A stretch of 64,000 nucleotides of DNA from PALSA-1003 sp963791945 (GTDB lineage Bacteria; Pseudomonadota; Gammaproteobacteria; Burkholderiales; Casimicrobiaceae), in NCBI GenBank assembly GCA_963791945.1, contig CAWBUD010000003.1, forward strand, positions 186,001-250,000, in the 5' to 3' direction. A program made the translations under genes and the position numbers. This document shows positions 35,709 through 44,210 of this stretch, piece by piece (position 1 is the first letter of the stretch; every line of letters starts with the position of its first letter). Below the pieces are notes generated by a model that saw only the letters and a program-made list of their open reading frames with translations, did not search any database and was not told where the DNA came from.

Positions 35709-36485
35709 TCAGGCGAGCGATTCCACGTTGCCGCAGACCGACAGCGCCTGGCCGCTGATGTTCCGTCCCGCGTCGGTCGCGAGGAAGAGCGCCGTGCTGG
35801 CGATGTCGTACGGGCTCACCATCCGCCGCAGCGAGACCTTGGACAGCAACTGCTGCTTGTATTGATCGAAGCTCATGCCGAGCGCGTCCGCCTTCGAGGA
35901 GATGACGCGCTCGATGCGCTCGCCCTCGACGATGCCGGGCTGGATCGCGTTGACCCGGATATTCGACGGTCCCAGCTCGATCGCGAGGCTCTTGGTGAAT
36001 CCGACGACGGCCCACTTGGCCGACGAGTACGGCGTGCGCAGCGGATAGCCGAGCCGGCCCGCCACCGACGACAGGTTGATGATGCTGCCGCCTCCGGCCG
36101 CCTTGAGCAGCGGCACGGCGCGCCGCGTGCAGTAGAACATCCCGTTCAGGTCCACGGCGATGGTGCGGTCCCAGTCGGCGATGGCGATGTCTTCGACCGG
36201 CGCGGTGGGACCGGCGATGCCGGCATTGTTGATCAGCACGTCGAGGCCGCCCAGGAAAACCGCCGCCTCGTCGAACAGGCCGTCGACCTGCCGCGGATCG
36301 GCGACGTCGACGATGCCGGCCCCGATCGCGGGGCGTGCGGCGCGAAAGGCCTCGAGCGCCGGGCGGTCGACGTCGCAGATGAACACCCTGGCGCCCGCGT
36401 CGGCAAACGTCTCGGCGAAAGCCTTGCCGATGCCAGCCGCGCCGGCCGTGACGAGTACGCGCATGTCTCGAGCCGCGTCGTTCAT
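35709..36485 (-). CDS. SDR family oxidoreductase
   Basis: A 258-residue classical short-chain dehydrogenase. The cofactor loop is TAGAAGIG (13-20), followed by an Asp at the end of the second strand (FICDVDRP), which favours NAD. NNAG is at 86-89 and the catalytic set is Ser139/140, Tyr153 and Lys157 (YSSAK). The ATG at 36485 follows AGAGGAG; the longer open frame upstream overlaps aroE and is spurious. Substrate unknown. Its position between aroE and BKACE suggests oxidation of a hydroxyl intermediate feeding the BKACE step. Confidence 0.88.
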   Translation of the reverse strand: MNDAARDMRVLVTAGAAGIGKAFAETFADAGARVFICDVDRPALEAFRAARPAIGAGIVDVADPRQVDGLFDEAAVFLGGLDVLINNAGIAGPTAPVEDIAIADWDRTIAVDLNGMFYCTRRAVPLLKAAGGGSIINLSSVAGRLGYPLRTPYSSAKWAVVGFTKSLAIELGPSNIRVNAIQPGIVEGERIERVISSKADALGMSFDQYKQQLLSKVSLRRMVSPYDIASTALFLATDAGRNISGQALSVCGNVESLA

Positions 36486-36537
36486 GATGAGACTCCTCTT
36501 ATGGCAATCGAGATCGTAGAGGGACGCGCCCGCCGCG

Positions 36538-37353
36538 CTACCCGGCGCGCAGCGTCGCGATGATCGGCCCCGTGTCCGGCGTGATGCCCCGCCAGAGAAG
36601 AAACGATTCGGCGGCCTGCGCGACGAGCATGCCGAAGCCGTCGGCGGTCCGTCCGGCGCCGTCCTCCCGCGCACGAACGAGAAATCGCGTCGGCTCGTCG
36701 CCGTAGACCACGTCGTAGGCAAGCGATCCGGGCGCGAACACGCCTTCGGGAAGCGGCGGCACGTCTCCGGTGAGGCTCGCCGAGGTCGCATTGACGACGA
36801 TGTCGAACTGTTGGCCGGCAAGACGCGCGTAGTCTCCGCCCTCGACCGGTCCGAGCTCTCCGAACCGCCGCGCCAGCGCGAGAGCCTTGTCGACGGTTCG
36901 GTTGGCGATCGCGATCGACGCCGGACGCTCGCGCAACAGGGGAAGGACGATGCCACGGGCCGCTCCGCCGGCACCCATCAGAAGGACGCGCTTGGCGGCC
37001 AGGGCATAGCCGAGCCGAACCTGGATGTCGCGCACGAGCCCCGCGCCGTCGGTGTTGTCGCCGAGGATGCTCGCACCGTCGAACTTGAGCGTGTTGACCG
37101 CGCCCGCCTGCTCCGCGCGCTCGGTGCGCTGCGTCGCAAACGCGAATGCGTCGAGCTTGAAAGGCACCGTGACGTTGAGGCCCTTGCCTCCCTTGGAGCG
37201 AAACGCCGTGACGGCGGCGGCGAATCCCTCGCGCGGCGCGAGGATCGCCTCGTAGCGCAGATCCTGTCCGAGCTGACGCGCGAACGCGGCGTGAATCTGC
37301 GGCGATTTCGACTGCGCGATCGGGTTCCCGATCACCGCATAGAGGTCGGTCAT
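36538..37353 (-). CDS. aroE: shikimate/quinate dehydrogenase (AroE family)
   Basis: A 271-residue NAD(P)-dependent enzyme interconverting shikimate and 3-dehydroshikimate, or quinate and 3-dehydroquinate. The substrate site is classical: SKSPQIH supplies the two carboxylate-binding serines, NVTVPFK the catalytic lysine, and DNTDGAG the aspartate. The nucleotide loop is GAGGAARG. ANRT after the second strand leaves a small neutral residue plus Arg, which usually suits NADP. It starts 12 bases after aroQ. The context with quiC suggests a catabolic role, though it could also serve aromatic biosynthesis. Confidence 0.9.
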   Translation of the reverse strand: MTDLYAVIGNPIAQSKSPQIHAAFARQLGQDLRYEAILAPREGFAAAVTAFRSKGGKGLNVTVPFKLDAFAFATQRTERAEQAGAVNTLKFDGASILGDNTDGAGLVRDIQVRLGYALAAKRVLLMGAGGAARGIVLPLLRERPASIAIANRTVDKALALARRFGELGPVEGGDYARLAGQQFDIVVNATSASLTGDVPPLPEGVFAPGSLAYDVVYGDEPTRFLVRAREDGAGRTADGFGMLVAQAAESFLLWRGITPDTGPIIATLRAG

Positions 37354-37364
37354 GCGGGAAGGAC

Positions 37365-37829
37365 TCAACCGTTGCCGCTCTTCTCCGCGAGGCGCTTCAG
37401 GCCCGCGATCGCGAGCGGGTAGCCCTGAACGCCGAAGCCGACGATCACGCCTTTCGCCACCGCCGACAGCCAGGAATGGTGGCGGAACGGCTCGCGCGCG
37501 TGCACGTTCGAGATGTGCAGCTCGATGACCGGCACATTGGCGCCCTTGATCGCGTCGTGCAGCGCGATCGACGTATGGGTGTAGGCGCCGGCGTTGAGCA
37601 CGACGCCGACCATCCTGCCCGCCGCGCATTCGCGGCCGGCCTCCTGGATCCAGTCGACGAGCTGGCCCTCGTGGTTCGATTGCCGGCACTCGACCGCGAG
37701 GCCGAGGCGGGCGCCTTCGTCGCGACACAGCTTCTCCACGTCTTGGAGCGTATCGGCGCCATAGACCGCGGGCTCGCGCAACCCGAGCAGGTTGAGATTC
37801 GGTCCGTTGAGCACGAGCACTGTCTTCAT
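37365..37829 (-). CDS. aroQ: type II 3-dehydroquinate dehydratase
   Basis: A 154-residue dodecameric-type enzyme converting 3-dehydroquinate to 3-dehydroshikimate. Motifs: NGPNLNLLGLREPAVYG with the catalytic Tyr and Arg loop, RQSNHEGQLVDWIQEA, LNAGAYTHTSIALHDA, and ELHISNVHAREPFRHHS with the catalytic His. In quinate catabolism this step is the same as in biosynthesis and type II enzymes are often used (QuiB role). It lies between the Gfo/Idh gene (5-base gap) and aroE. Confidence 0.95.
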   Translation of the reverse strand: MKTVLVLNGPNLNLLGLREPAVYGADTLQDVEKLCRDEGARLGLAVECRQSNHEGQLVDWIQEAGRECAAGRMVGVVLNAGAYTHTSIALHDAIKGANVPVIELHISNVHAREPFRHHSWLSAVAKGVIVGFGVQGYPLAIAGLKRLAEKSGNG

Positions 37830-37834
37830 CGATG

Positions 37835-38881
37835 TCAGTCCAGTCGGATGGTGGTTCCGGTCCGTGCCGCGGCGGCGATCGCCTCCGTCACCCGCAGATT
37901 AGCGAGACCGTCGCGCGCTGTCACGCGCGGCGGCGTCTCGCCGCGGATCATGGCGCAGAAGTGCGTGAGTTGCCGTGCCAGCGGGTCCTCGCGCTCGACC
38001 GGCACGACCGCGGTCTGGAAGGGCTTCCACCAGGACCGGTCTTCCTTGTGCGCGTAGGTCTTCAGGCGCATGGTCGGAAAGGCGAGCGAGCCGTCGGTGC
38101 CGACCACGACGTAGCAATCCTCGTCCGGATAGCTCGCGTAGCTCGGATTCTCCCGTGAGGTCTGCTCCCAGCTTCGCGGCGATGCCGCGGTGTCCGAGAG
38201 CATGAACGTGCCGAGCGCGCCCCCGGCGAAGCGCAGGTTGATGGCGACGGTGTCCTCGACGGCGAAGCCGCGGGTGGCGCTGGACGCCAGCGCCTGGACG
38301 GCGACGATCTCGCCGCAGAGAGCGCGCAGGTTTCCGATCTCGTGGATCAGGTTGATCAGGATCGGCCCGCCGCCGGGCTTGCGCCGCCAGGGTGCCTCGT
38401 CGAAATAGGCGTCGGGCTTGTAGAACATCGCGCTGCCGGTCACCGCGACCAGCCGCCCGAGCGTACCGCGCTGCACGACGGCGCAAGCGGCCGCGAGCAG
38501 CGGACTGTGAACGCGATGGTGGCCGACGAGCACCTTCGCGCCCGCAGCTTCCGCCGCCGCGCAGAGGCGCTCGCCTTCGCGCACCGAATCAGCCACCGGC
38601 TTTTCGACCAGCACGGCCACGCCCGAGGCAATGCACTCGAGCGCCTGGCCGACATGCAGCGCGTTGGGTGTCGCCAGGACCACGCCATCGGGACGCTGGG
38701 CGGCAAAGAGCTCCGCCATCGAGCCATACAGTGGCACCGCAGCCTCGCGCGCGGTGCCGGTCGCGGCCGGCGCAGGATCGACGATTCCCGCCAGCTGGCA
38801 ATCCTTGCTGGCCTCGATCAGCCCGATGTGCGTCCGGCCGATGAGGCCCGCGCCTGCGACTGCGATGCGTAAGGTTTCCAC
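37835..38881 (-). CDS. Gfo/Idh/MocA family oxidoreductase
   Basis: A 348-residue NAD(P)-dependent dehydrogenase for sugars or cyclitols. The Rossmann motif is VAGAGLIGRTHI near the N-terminus, the catalytic lysine is in EKPVADS, and a second-domain segment GGGPILINLIHEIGNLR carries the expected Asp/His-like positions. The start is GTG at 38881, with only a weak ribosome-binding site. It is the first gene of the leftward unit (gfo, aroQ, aroE, SDR, BKACE) and is divergent from quiC across putative PcaR-like boxes. Quinate, shikimate or another cyclitol derivative is a possible substrate by context. Confidence 0.85.
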   Translation of the reverse strand: METLRIAVAGAGLIGRTHIGLIEASKDCQLAGIVDPAPAATGTAREAAVPLYGSMAELFAAQRPDGVVLATPNALHVGQALECIASGVAVLVEKPVADSVREGERLCAAAEAAGAKVLVGHHRVHSPLLAAACAVVQRGTLGRLVAVTGSAMFYKPDAYFDEAPWRRKPGGGPILINLIHEIGNLRALCGEIVAVQALASSATRGFAVEDTVAINLRFAGGALGTFMLSDTAASPRSWEQTSRENPSYASYPDEDCYVVVGTDGSLAFPTMRLKTYAHKEDRSWWKPFQTAVVPVEREDPLARQLTHFCAMIRGETPPRVTARDGLANLRVTEAIAAAARTGTTIRLD

Positions 38882-38898
38882 TCGTGCGATTCCAGTTT

Positions 38899-38932
38899 GT
38901 GCGATAATCGCTCAGCTGTGCGATAGTCGGTC
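38899..38932. promoter_or_regulatory. pair of PcaR-like operator boxes between gfo and quiC
   Basis: GTGCGATAATCGCTC (38899-38913) and GTGCGATAGTCGGTC (38918-38932) start 19 bases apart. The first matches 13 of 15 positions of the Pseudomonas putida PcaR box as I recall it (GTTCGATAATCGCAC); the second is weaker. A third partial copy, GTGCGATTCC, begins at 38884. IclR-family regulators of protocatechuate and quinate genes (PcaR, PcaU, PobR) bind such repeats. The location would allow control of both divergent genes. Confidence 0.65.
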
Positions 38933-39004
38933 ACATGCTAGAGTTCGAGCAATCGCTTGTCAACGCCGATCCGAAACTCCGCGAGTTGCTCGAGAGAACC
39001 TTCC

Positions 39005-40900
39005 GTGCGCAAATCGATCGCCACCGTCTGTCTCAGCGGAACCCTGCGCGACAAGCTCGAAGCGATTGCTGCCGCGCGCTTCGACACTGTCGAAATCTTC
39101 GAGAACGATCTCATCTCGTTCAACGGGTCGCCGGCCGATCTGGCGGCGATGGCCTCCGATCTCGGTCTGGGCGTCGATCTCTACCAGCCCTTCCGCGACT
39201 TCGAAGGCGTCCCGGAGGCCGTTCTCAGGCGCAATCTCGATCGTGCCGAGCGCAAGTTCGACGTGATGCAGAAGCTCGGCGCACCGATGCTCCTCGTCTG
39301 TTCCAACGTGGCGACGGCCATCGACGGCGATCGCGCGCGCGCCGCCGCGCAGTTGCGCGCTCTCGCCGAACGCGCGGCCGCGCGGGGCCTGCGCATCGGC
39401 TACGAAGCGCTCGCATGGGGCAAGTACGTGCGGCATTACGCCGACGCTCTCGCGCTCGTCCGCGAGGCGGATCATCCCCATCTGGGCCTGGTGCTCGACA
39501 GCTTCCACATCCTTTCCCTGGGCGACGATCCCTCGGGCATCGCGGTGATTCCCGGCGAGCGGATTTTTTTCCTGCAGCTCGCCGATGCGCCTCGGCTGAC
39601 GATGGACGTCCTGCAGTGGAGCCGGCACTACCGCTGCTTTCCGGGGCAAGGACAGCTCGATCTGCCCCGCTTTCTCGAGCAGGTGCTGCTGGCCGGATAC
39701 AGCGGCCCGCTCTCGCTCGAAATCTTCAACGACCTGTTTCGGGAGTCGCCGAATCGGCGGACCGCGCTGGAGGCGATGCAGTCGCTGCTCTTTCTCGAAG
39801 GCGAGACGCGCGCGCGATTCGACGCCGAGGCACCGGCGCATCGCGAGCCGGTGCTCGGGCGCGTCGAGCTCTTCGATCCGCCGGCGCCGCCGTCGATCGA
39901 CGGGCTCGCCTTCATCGAGTTCGCGGTCGACGATGCAACGGGCGCCGCGCTGGCGGGGCTCCTGCGCGCGCTCGGTTTCCGGCGCTCGGGTCGCCATCGC
40001 TCCAAGAACGTCACCCTCTATGCCCAGGGCGGCATCCATCTCGTGCTCAACGCTGAGCCGGAGTCATTCGCAAGCGCGCACTACGCCGAGCACGGGCCGT
40101 CGATCTGCGCCTTGAGTCTCGACACCGACGACGGCATCCGCGCGCTCAAGCGCGCCACCGCTCTGCACTGTCCGCGGTTCGATGGCCGGATCGGTCCGCA
40201 CGAGCTGCGCATCCCGGCCATTCGCGCGCCCGACGGGAGCCTCATCTATTTCGTATCGCGCTCGCCCCGCGAAAAGAGCCTCTACGAAGTCGACTTCGTT
40301 GCGGAAGCGACCGAGAGCGGAACCGCGGCCATCCTGTCGCGCATCGATCACGTCGCGATGGGCGTGCCCGTGGACCAGCTCGATGGCTGGATTCTCTTCT
40401 ATCGCGCCGTGCTCGGCATGGAGCCCGGCGACAGTCTCGAGCTGTCCGATCCCTACGGACTCGTCCGGAGCTGCGGAGTCGCGAGCGCCAACCGCCACTT
40501 CCGGGTCGTGCTCAACGTGTCGACAAGCCGAAGCACGCAGACCGCTCGCCGAATCTCGGCGCTCGGCGGCGCGAGCGTGCACCACGTCGCATTCGGCTGC
40601 GAGGATATCTTCGCGGCGGTGACAGACCTGCGAGCCAGCGGCGTGCGCTTCGTGCCGATCTCGCCGAACTACTACGACGACCTTCCCACGCGCTTCGAGC
40701 TCGACGCTCCTCTGGTCGAGCGGATGCAGGCCTCAGGCATCCTCTACGATCGCTCGGCCGACGGCGAGTACTTTCACATCTACACCGAAACCTTCGCCGA
40801 CCGGTTCTTGTTCGAAATCGTCCAACGTGTCGGCGGGTACGACGCCTACGGCGCGCTCAATGCGCCGGCGCGGATCGCGTCGCAGGTGCAGGCGCGCTGA
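39005..40900 (+). CDS. quiC: 3-dehydroshikimate dehydratase QuiC (TIM-barrel fused to HPPD-like domain)
   Basis: A 631-residue bimodular enzyme that turns 3-dehydroshikimate into protocatechuate. The N-terminal sugar-isomerase-like TIM barrel (1-270) has metal ligands Glu134 (GYEALAWG), Asp165 (LVLDSFHI), Gln191 (FLQLADAP) and Glu239 (LSLEIFND). With the GTG start at 39005 these fall on exactly the numbers I recall for P. putida QuiC1, which supports this start (GAGAGA upstream). The C-terminal half (about 295-631) is HPPD/VOC-like and keeps a His, His, Glu triad (IDHVAMG, HHVAFG, LFEIVQ). It links the quinate steps to the pca operon. Confidence 0.93.
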   Translation: MRKSIATVCLSGTLRDKLEAIAAARFDTVEIFENDLISFNGSPADLAAMASDLGLGVDLYQPFRDFEGVPEAVLRRNLDRAERKFDVMQKLGAPMLLVCSNVATAIDGDRARAAAQLRALAERAAARGLRIGYEALAWGKYVRHYADALALVREADHPHLGLVLDSFHILSLGDDPSGIAVIPGERIFFLQLADAPRLTMDVLQWSRHYRCFPGQGQLDLPRFLEQVLLAGYSGPLSLEIFNDLFRESPNRRTALEAMQSLLFLEGETRARFDAEAPAHREPVLGRVELFDPPAPPSIDGLAFIEFAVDDATGAALAGLLRALGFRRSGRHRSKNVTLYAQGGIHLVLNAEPESFASAHYAEHGPSICALSLDTDDGIRALKRATALHCPRFDGRIGPHELRIPAIRAPDGSLIYFVSRSPREKSLYEVDFVAEATESGTAAILSRIDHVAMGVPVDQLDGWILFYRAVLGMEPGDSLELSDPYGLVRSCGVASANRHFRVVLNVSTSRSTQTARRISALGGASVHHVAFGCEDIFAAVTDLRASGVRFVPISPNYYDDLPTRFELDAPLVERMQASGILYDRSADGEYFHIYTETFADRFLFEIVQRVGGYDAYGALNAPARIASQVQAR

Positions 40901-40937
40901 GCGGCCAGGGCTCCGGTAGAAGATCGACCGGCTCGCC

Positions 40938-41348
40938 TCACTTGAGAGCAGCGCACGAGTCGTAGTAGCGCCGGAGCATCACCAGCTCGCTCAGGACGTC
41001 GGGCGGAAAGCCTCGCCGGTTGCCGCGGGTGTCGGTGAACAAGCTCTCCATGTAGACGCGGAAACACTTCGCGTCTCCCCATGCCGCAGCGATCACGTTG
41101 ACGATCCGCGCGTATCGGCGCAACAGAGCATGCGGCCTGACATCCTCCGGAAGACGCGCAAACCACATCGTCGTGCGAAGCAGCGGCCGGTCGATCGGCG
41201 CTGCCTTGCGCAAGTGCTGATATTGGTCCGACTCGACGTTGATCGGGGACGTTCCCTGCGAAGGCCTCAACGCCACGCCTTCCGCGACGGCCGCGCTCGG
41301 GGACGACTCGGCGCGCGGATCGCGGCCGAACAGGGGATAGAGGTTCAT
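40938..41348 (-). CDS. hypothetical protein
   Basis: A 136-residue protein starting MNLYPLFGRDPRAES. It is soluble, with no signal peptide or membrane segment. The C-terminal two thirds is a helical, arginine-rich sequence (RPHALLRRYARIVNVIAAAW, then DTRGNRRGFPPDVLSELVMLRRYYDS). I do not recognise the family. The open frame extends to 41642, but that upstream part runs through an inverted-repeat element and is unlikely to be coding. No good ribosome-binding site is seen at 41348. It converges with quiC. Confidence 0.5.
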   Translation of the reverse strand: MNLYPLFGRDPRAESSPSAAVAEGVALRPSQGTSPINVESDQYQHLRKAAPIDRPLLRTTMWFARLPEDVRPHALLRRYARIVNVIAAAWGDAKCFRVYMESLFTDTRGNRRGFPPDVLSELVMLRRYYDSCAALK

Positions 41349-41503
41349 GGGAACCGAACGGAGTATGAGTTTCGCGCCCGTCGAGCATGTCATGGCAGGT
41401 CTCGTTCCGGAATCCGGGCCGACGGAAGGGCGTGTTGACCACACGTTGATCTTCCCCAGATCGTGGAATACGTGGGCTACACCGGCTCCTGCGCGCGGCA
41501 GCG

Positions 41504-41785
41504 CTAGCAGGCTGATGCAGAACCCGTCGTTGGCCGCGCAGCGGCTTGGCGAGATGGGATGCGCGAAGTGGCGAGCGACGTGTGCTCGACCGCACACAAG
41601 CGAGCCGCGACAAAGCAGACCGCCCGTCAAGCCGCTGCCCATGCGGGTTTCGGACGAGATAGCCCCGGCTGCTGTGTTGCTCGCCTTGCGAATATGCGCA
41701 AGCTATTCGACGCGGCTCGCGCCTTGCATCCGGGGCTATCTCGTCCGAAACGCGGCTCACGAGGGGTTTTGCATCAGCCTGCTAG
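41504..41785. repeat. 282-base element with nested inverted repeats (MITE-like)
   Basis: The outer 22-base arms (41504-41525 and 41764-41785) are inverted copies with one mismatch, both beginning or ending with CTAG. Inside, a second 22-base pair (41647-41668 and 41730-41751) is a perfect inverted repeat. The interior has no protein-like frame. The right outer arm contains the stop codon of the TIM-barrel gene at 41782. The structure resembles a small non-autonomous mobile element or a merged pair of repeats; the family is not identified. Confidence 0.55.
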
Positions 41786-42594
41786 AGCATGGCGAGCAGC
41801 GCTTCGGTCTTGAGTCGAACGCGCCTGGCGCGCTCCACCGCTCCGACGGTTTGCGCGAGCTTGCGCATCGGCACCTCGACCGCGATCGGGACGTCGCGCG
41901 GCATGGCTCGCAGGAGACCCTCGAGGTCGAGACCGCCGTCGCCCGGCATCAGACGCTCGTTGCGCGCCTGGAAGATGAGCGTGTCGGTGTCGCGAGGGCG
42001 CTCGGCGGGCGCATCGCAGATCTGCATGTAGCGCAGGCGCGAGCGCGGCACCGTCGCGATGCTCGCCGGCACGTCGCCGGCGCGGTCGAAGTGGATGGGA
42101 TCGATCAGCAGGCCGGCGTTCGTTCGGTTCGCGGCGGCGAGCAGGCGCAGCGCCTGTGCGATGTTCTTCACTTCGGTCCAGGGCATCGGCTCGACGTTCA
42201 TCGCCAGACCGAGCGGCGCTCCGAGATCGCACAACGCGGCGAAGCGGTCGGCCAGGCGCTGCGGCTCCGGGTCGTTGCCGGCGACCAGGACCTGCGTCGC
42301 GCCCAGCCGCACGCCGGTCTCCAGCGCCGGCAGGAACGTTTCGACCTTGGTTTCGGGCAGCAGGCGGAAGATCTCGACGTCGAGCATGCGGACGCCGGTG
42401 TCGGCAAGGCGGCGCTCGATCTCGCGCACGAGCGGCGTGTCGCCGATCACCGGCCACGCCGGTTCGGCCGTCGTCGCCGGCAGGATGCGCAGTCCCACGC
42501 AGGCGTAGCCTGATTCGGCCGCGCACGTCACCATCTCGTCGGGCGCGAGCTCGAGCACCGTGAGCGCGCCGAGCGAGAGCTGTCTGGTCGTCAT
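41782..42594 (-). CDS. sugar phosphate isomerase/epimerase family TIM-barrel protein
   Basis: A 270-residue xylose-isomerase-like TIM barrel. The metal-ligand pattern of the family is intact: Glu in NVEPMPW, Asp in LLIDPIHFD, Gln in YMQICDAP and Glu in IAVEVPMRK. This is the same Glu-Asp-Gln-Glu order as QuiC, so a dehydratase or isomerase acting on a cyclitol-like substrate is plausible. Its ATG overlaps the livF stop by 4 bases (ATGA), tying it to the transporter operon as the last gene. Its stop lies in the arm of an inverted repeat. Confidence 0.8.
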   Translation of the reverse strand: MTTRQLSLGALTVLELAPDEMVTCAAESGYACVGLRILPATTAEPAWPVIGDTPLVREIERRLADTGVRMLDVEIFRLLPETKVETFLPALETGVRLGATQVLVAGNDPEPQRLADRFAALCDLGAPLGLAMNVEPMPWTEVKNIAQALRLLAAANRTNAGLLIDPIHFDRAGDVPASIATVPRSRLRYMQICDAPAERPRDTDTLIFQARNERLMPGDGGLDLEGLLRAMPRDVPIAVEVPMRKLAQTVGAVERARRVRLKTEALLAML

Positions 42595-43325
42595 ACGGGG
42601 TTTTTCACATGTCCGCCGAGGAACAGGCGGTTCAGATCGGGATCGCCCAGGAGCTCGGACGCCGGGCGATCGAGCGCGAGGCGCCCCATTTCGAGAACCA
42701 GCGCACGATTCGCGTACTTCAGTGCCGTGCGCACGTTCTGCTCGACCATGAGCACGGTCGTCCCGCCGTCGGCGAGCGAGCGAAGAAGCGTCATCACCTC
42801 CTGCACGAGCTTCGGCGACAGGCCGATCGACGGCTCGTCGATCAGGATGACGCGCGGACGCAGGAGCAGCGCCCGCCCGACCTCGAGCTGCTTCTGTTCG
42901 CCGCCCGACATGGTCGACGCCTGGTTGCCGATGCGCTCGCGGATGCGGGGGAAGCGCGTGAGCACTTCCTCGATCCGCCCGGAAAGCTCGCCACGCGGAA
43001 GCGTGATTCCGCCCAGCTCGAGGTTGTGGCGCACCGACAGCGACCCGAACAGATTGCGGCCCTGGGGAACGAACGCGATGCCTTCCGCGAGCAGCTCGCG
43101 CTGCGACTTGCCGTTAACGCGCTTGCCTTCGAACCGGATCTCCCCCGAGCGCGGGATCAGCATGCCGAAGAGCGTCTTCAGCACCGTGGATTTCCCGGCG
43201 CCGTTGGGTCCGATCAGCAGCGTGATCTCGCCCTTGCGCGCGTCCAGGGTGGTTTCGTTCAGGATCGTCAGGGTCGACGAATACCCTGCGACCACCTTGT
43301 CGAATTCGATGATCTTCTCGGTCAC
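42591..43325 (-). CDS. livF: branched-chain-type ABC transporter ATP-binding protein (LivF-like), copy 1
   Basis: A 244-residue ATPase of the HAAT family. Walker A is GPNGAGKST, the signature is MSGGEQKQLEVGRAL, Walker B is VILIDEPSIGLSP, and the switch His-type residue lies downstream (VLMVEQNV). The GTG start at 43325 has AGGAA six bases upstream. LivF works with LivG beneath the LivHM channel. Its neighbours are catabolic genes for quinate/shikimate, so the cargo is probably an aromatic precursor or cyclitol acid rather than leucine. Confidence 0.92.
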   Translation of the reverse strand: MTEKIIEFDKVVAGYSSTLTILNETTLDARKGEITLLIGPNGAGKSTVLKTLFGMLIPRSGEIRFEGKRVNGKSQRELLAEGIAFVPQGRNLFGSLSVRHNLELGGITLPRGELSGRIEEVLTRFPRIRERIGNQASTMSGGEQKQLEVGRALLLRPRVILIDEPSIGLSPKLVQEVMTLLRSLADGGTTVLMVEQNVRTALKYANRALVLEMGRLALDRPASELLGDPDLNRLFLGGHVKNPV

Positions 43326-43340
43326 GATCGTTCCTGATAG

Positions 43341-43426
43341 CGGTCGCCCCGGCGGAGGCCGGGGCCTAATTTCATCTCGGATGCCCTATCCACCCAAATT
43401 GGATCCCGGCCTTCGCCGGGACGACG
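43341..43426. repeat. paired REP-like hairpins between livG and livF (copy 1)
   Basis: GCCCCGGC-GGAG-GCCGGGGC and TCCCGGC-CTTC-GCCGGGA are separated by about 40 bases, with ATTGGATCC in the right part. The layout is that of the elements at 27082 and 54479 but the stems differ (CCGG core), so it is a variant or a second subfamily. It lies inside the ABC-transporter operon. Confidence 0.75.
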
Positions 43427-43457
43427 TCCTTGTTCGGGCGTCCCTTCAATTACCAAC

Positions 43458-44210
43458 TCAGTTTCCCAGATAAGCTTCCAGCACCTGCCGATTCGACTGC
43501 ACATCCTTCGGAGGCCCTTCGGCGAGCACCTTGCCTTCCACCATGCACACGACGTGCGGACAGAGCTTCATGATGAAGTCCATGTTGTGCTCGATGACGA
43601 CGAAGCTTCCGCCCTGTGTCTTGTTGAGCTCGACCAGCCGGTCGTGCAGCTCGTCGACGAGGCTGGGATTCACGCCGGCGCAGGGCTCGTCGAGGAGCAC
43701 CAGGCGCGGCGCGGGCATGAAGGCCATCGCGATGTCGATCAGCTTCTGCTGGCCGTAGGAGAGGCTGCCGGCGGGCAGATGCGCGACATGCTTCAGGCGA
43801 AAGAGCTCGATCATCTCGTCGGCGTGGTGACCGAGGCCGGCGTCCGGCTGCGCGAAGAGCCTCCCCGGCATCGTTCCCTTGAACTCCTGTGCCGCCGCGA
43901 TCAGGTTGTCGCGCACCGAAAGCTTGACGAACACTTGCAGCGTCTGGAAGGTGCGGCCGACGCCGCGGCGGGAGAGCTCCAGCGGCGACATGCTCGTGAT
44001 GTCCTCGCCGCAGAATTCGACGCTTCCGGCGGTCGGCTTGATCTGCCCGAGAATGCTGTTGAATAGCGTAGTCTTGCCCGACCCGTTGGGCCCGATCACG
44101 CCGACGATCTCACCGGGCCCGACGGACAGGCTCACGCCGTCGACCGCCTTGATCGCGCCGTAATGCTTCTGGACGTTCTTGACTTCGAGGAAGCTGGGCC
44201 GCGTCGTCAT
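43458..44210 (-). CDS. livG: branched-chain-type ABC transporter ATP-binding protein (LivG-like), copy 1
   Basis: A 250-residue ATPase. Walker A is GPNGSGKTT, the signature region is LSYGQQKLIDIAMAF, and Walker B is LVLLDEPCAGVNP. The C-terminal extension ending QVLEAYLGN is typical of LivG. The ATG at 44210 overlaps the livM stop by 4 bases, and a longer open frame upstream belongs to a shadow frame of livM. It pairs with LivF as the ATPase dimer. Confidence 0.93.
   Translation of the reverse strand: MTTRPSFLEVKNVQKHYGAIKAVDGVSLSVGPGEIVGVIGPNGSGKTTLFNSILGQIKPTAGSVEFCGEDITSMSPLELSRRGVGRTFQTLQVFVKLSVRDNLIAAAQEFKGTMPGRLFAQPDAGLGHHADEMIELFRLKHVAHLPAGSLSYGQQKLIDIAMAFMPAPRLVLLDEPCAGVNPSLVDELHDRLVELNKTQGGSFVVIEHNMDFIMKLCPHVVCMVEGKVLAEGPPKDVQSNRQVLEAYLGN

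Noticed and set aside
39900..40900. Separate 4-hydroxyphenylpyruvate dioxygenase gene
   Set aside because: The HPPD-like part is in one continuous frame with the QuiC barrel and has no internal start signal.
41349..41642. N-terminal extension of the hypothetical gene at 40938
   Set aside because: It runs through the nested inverted-repeat element and has atypical composition; the shorter start is preferred.
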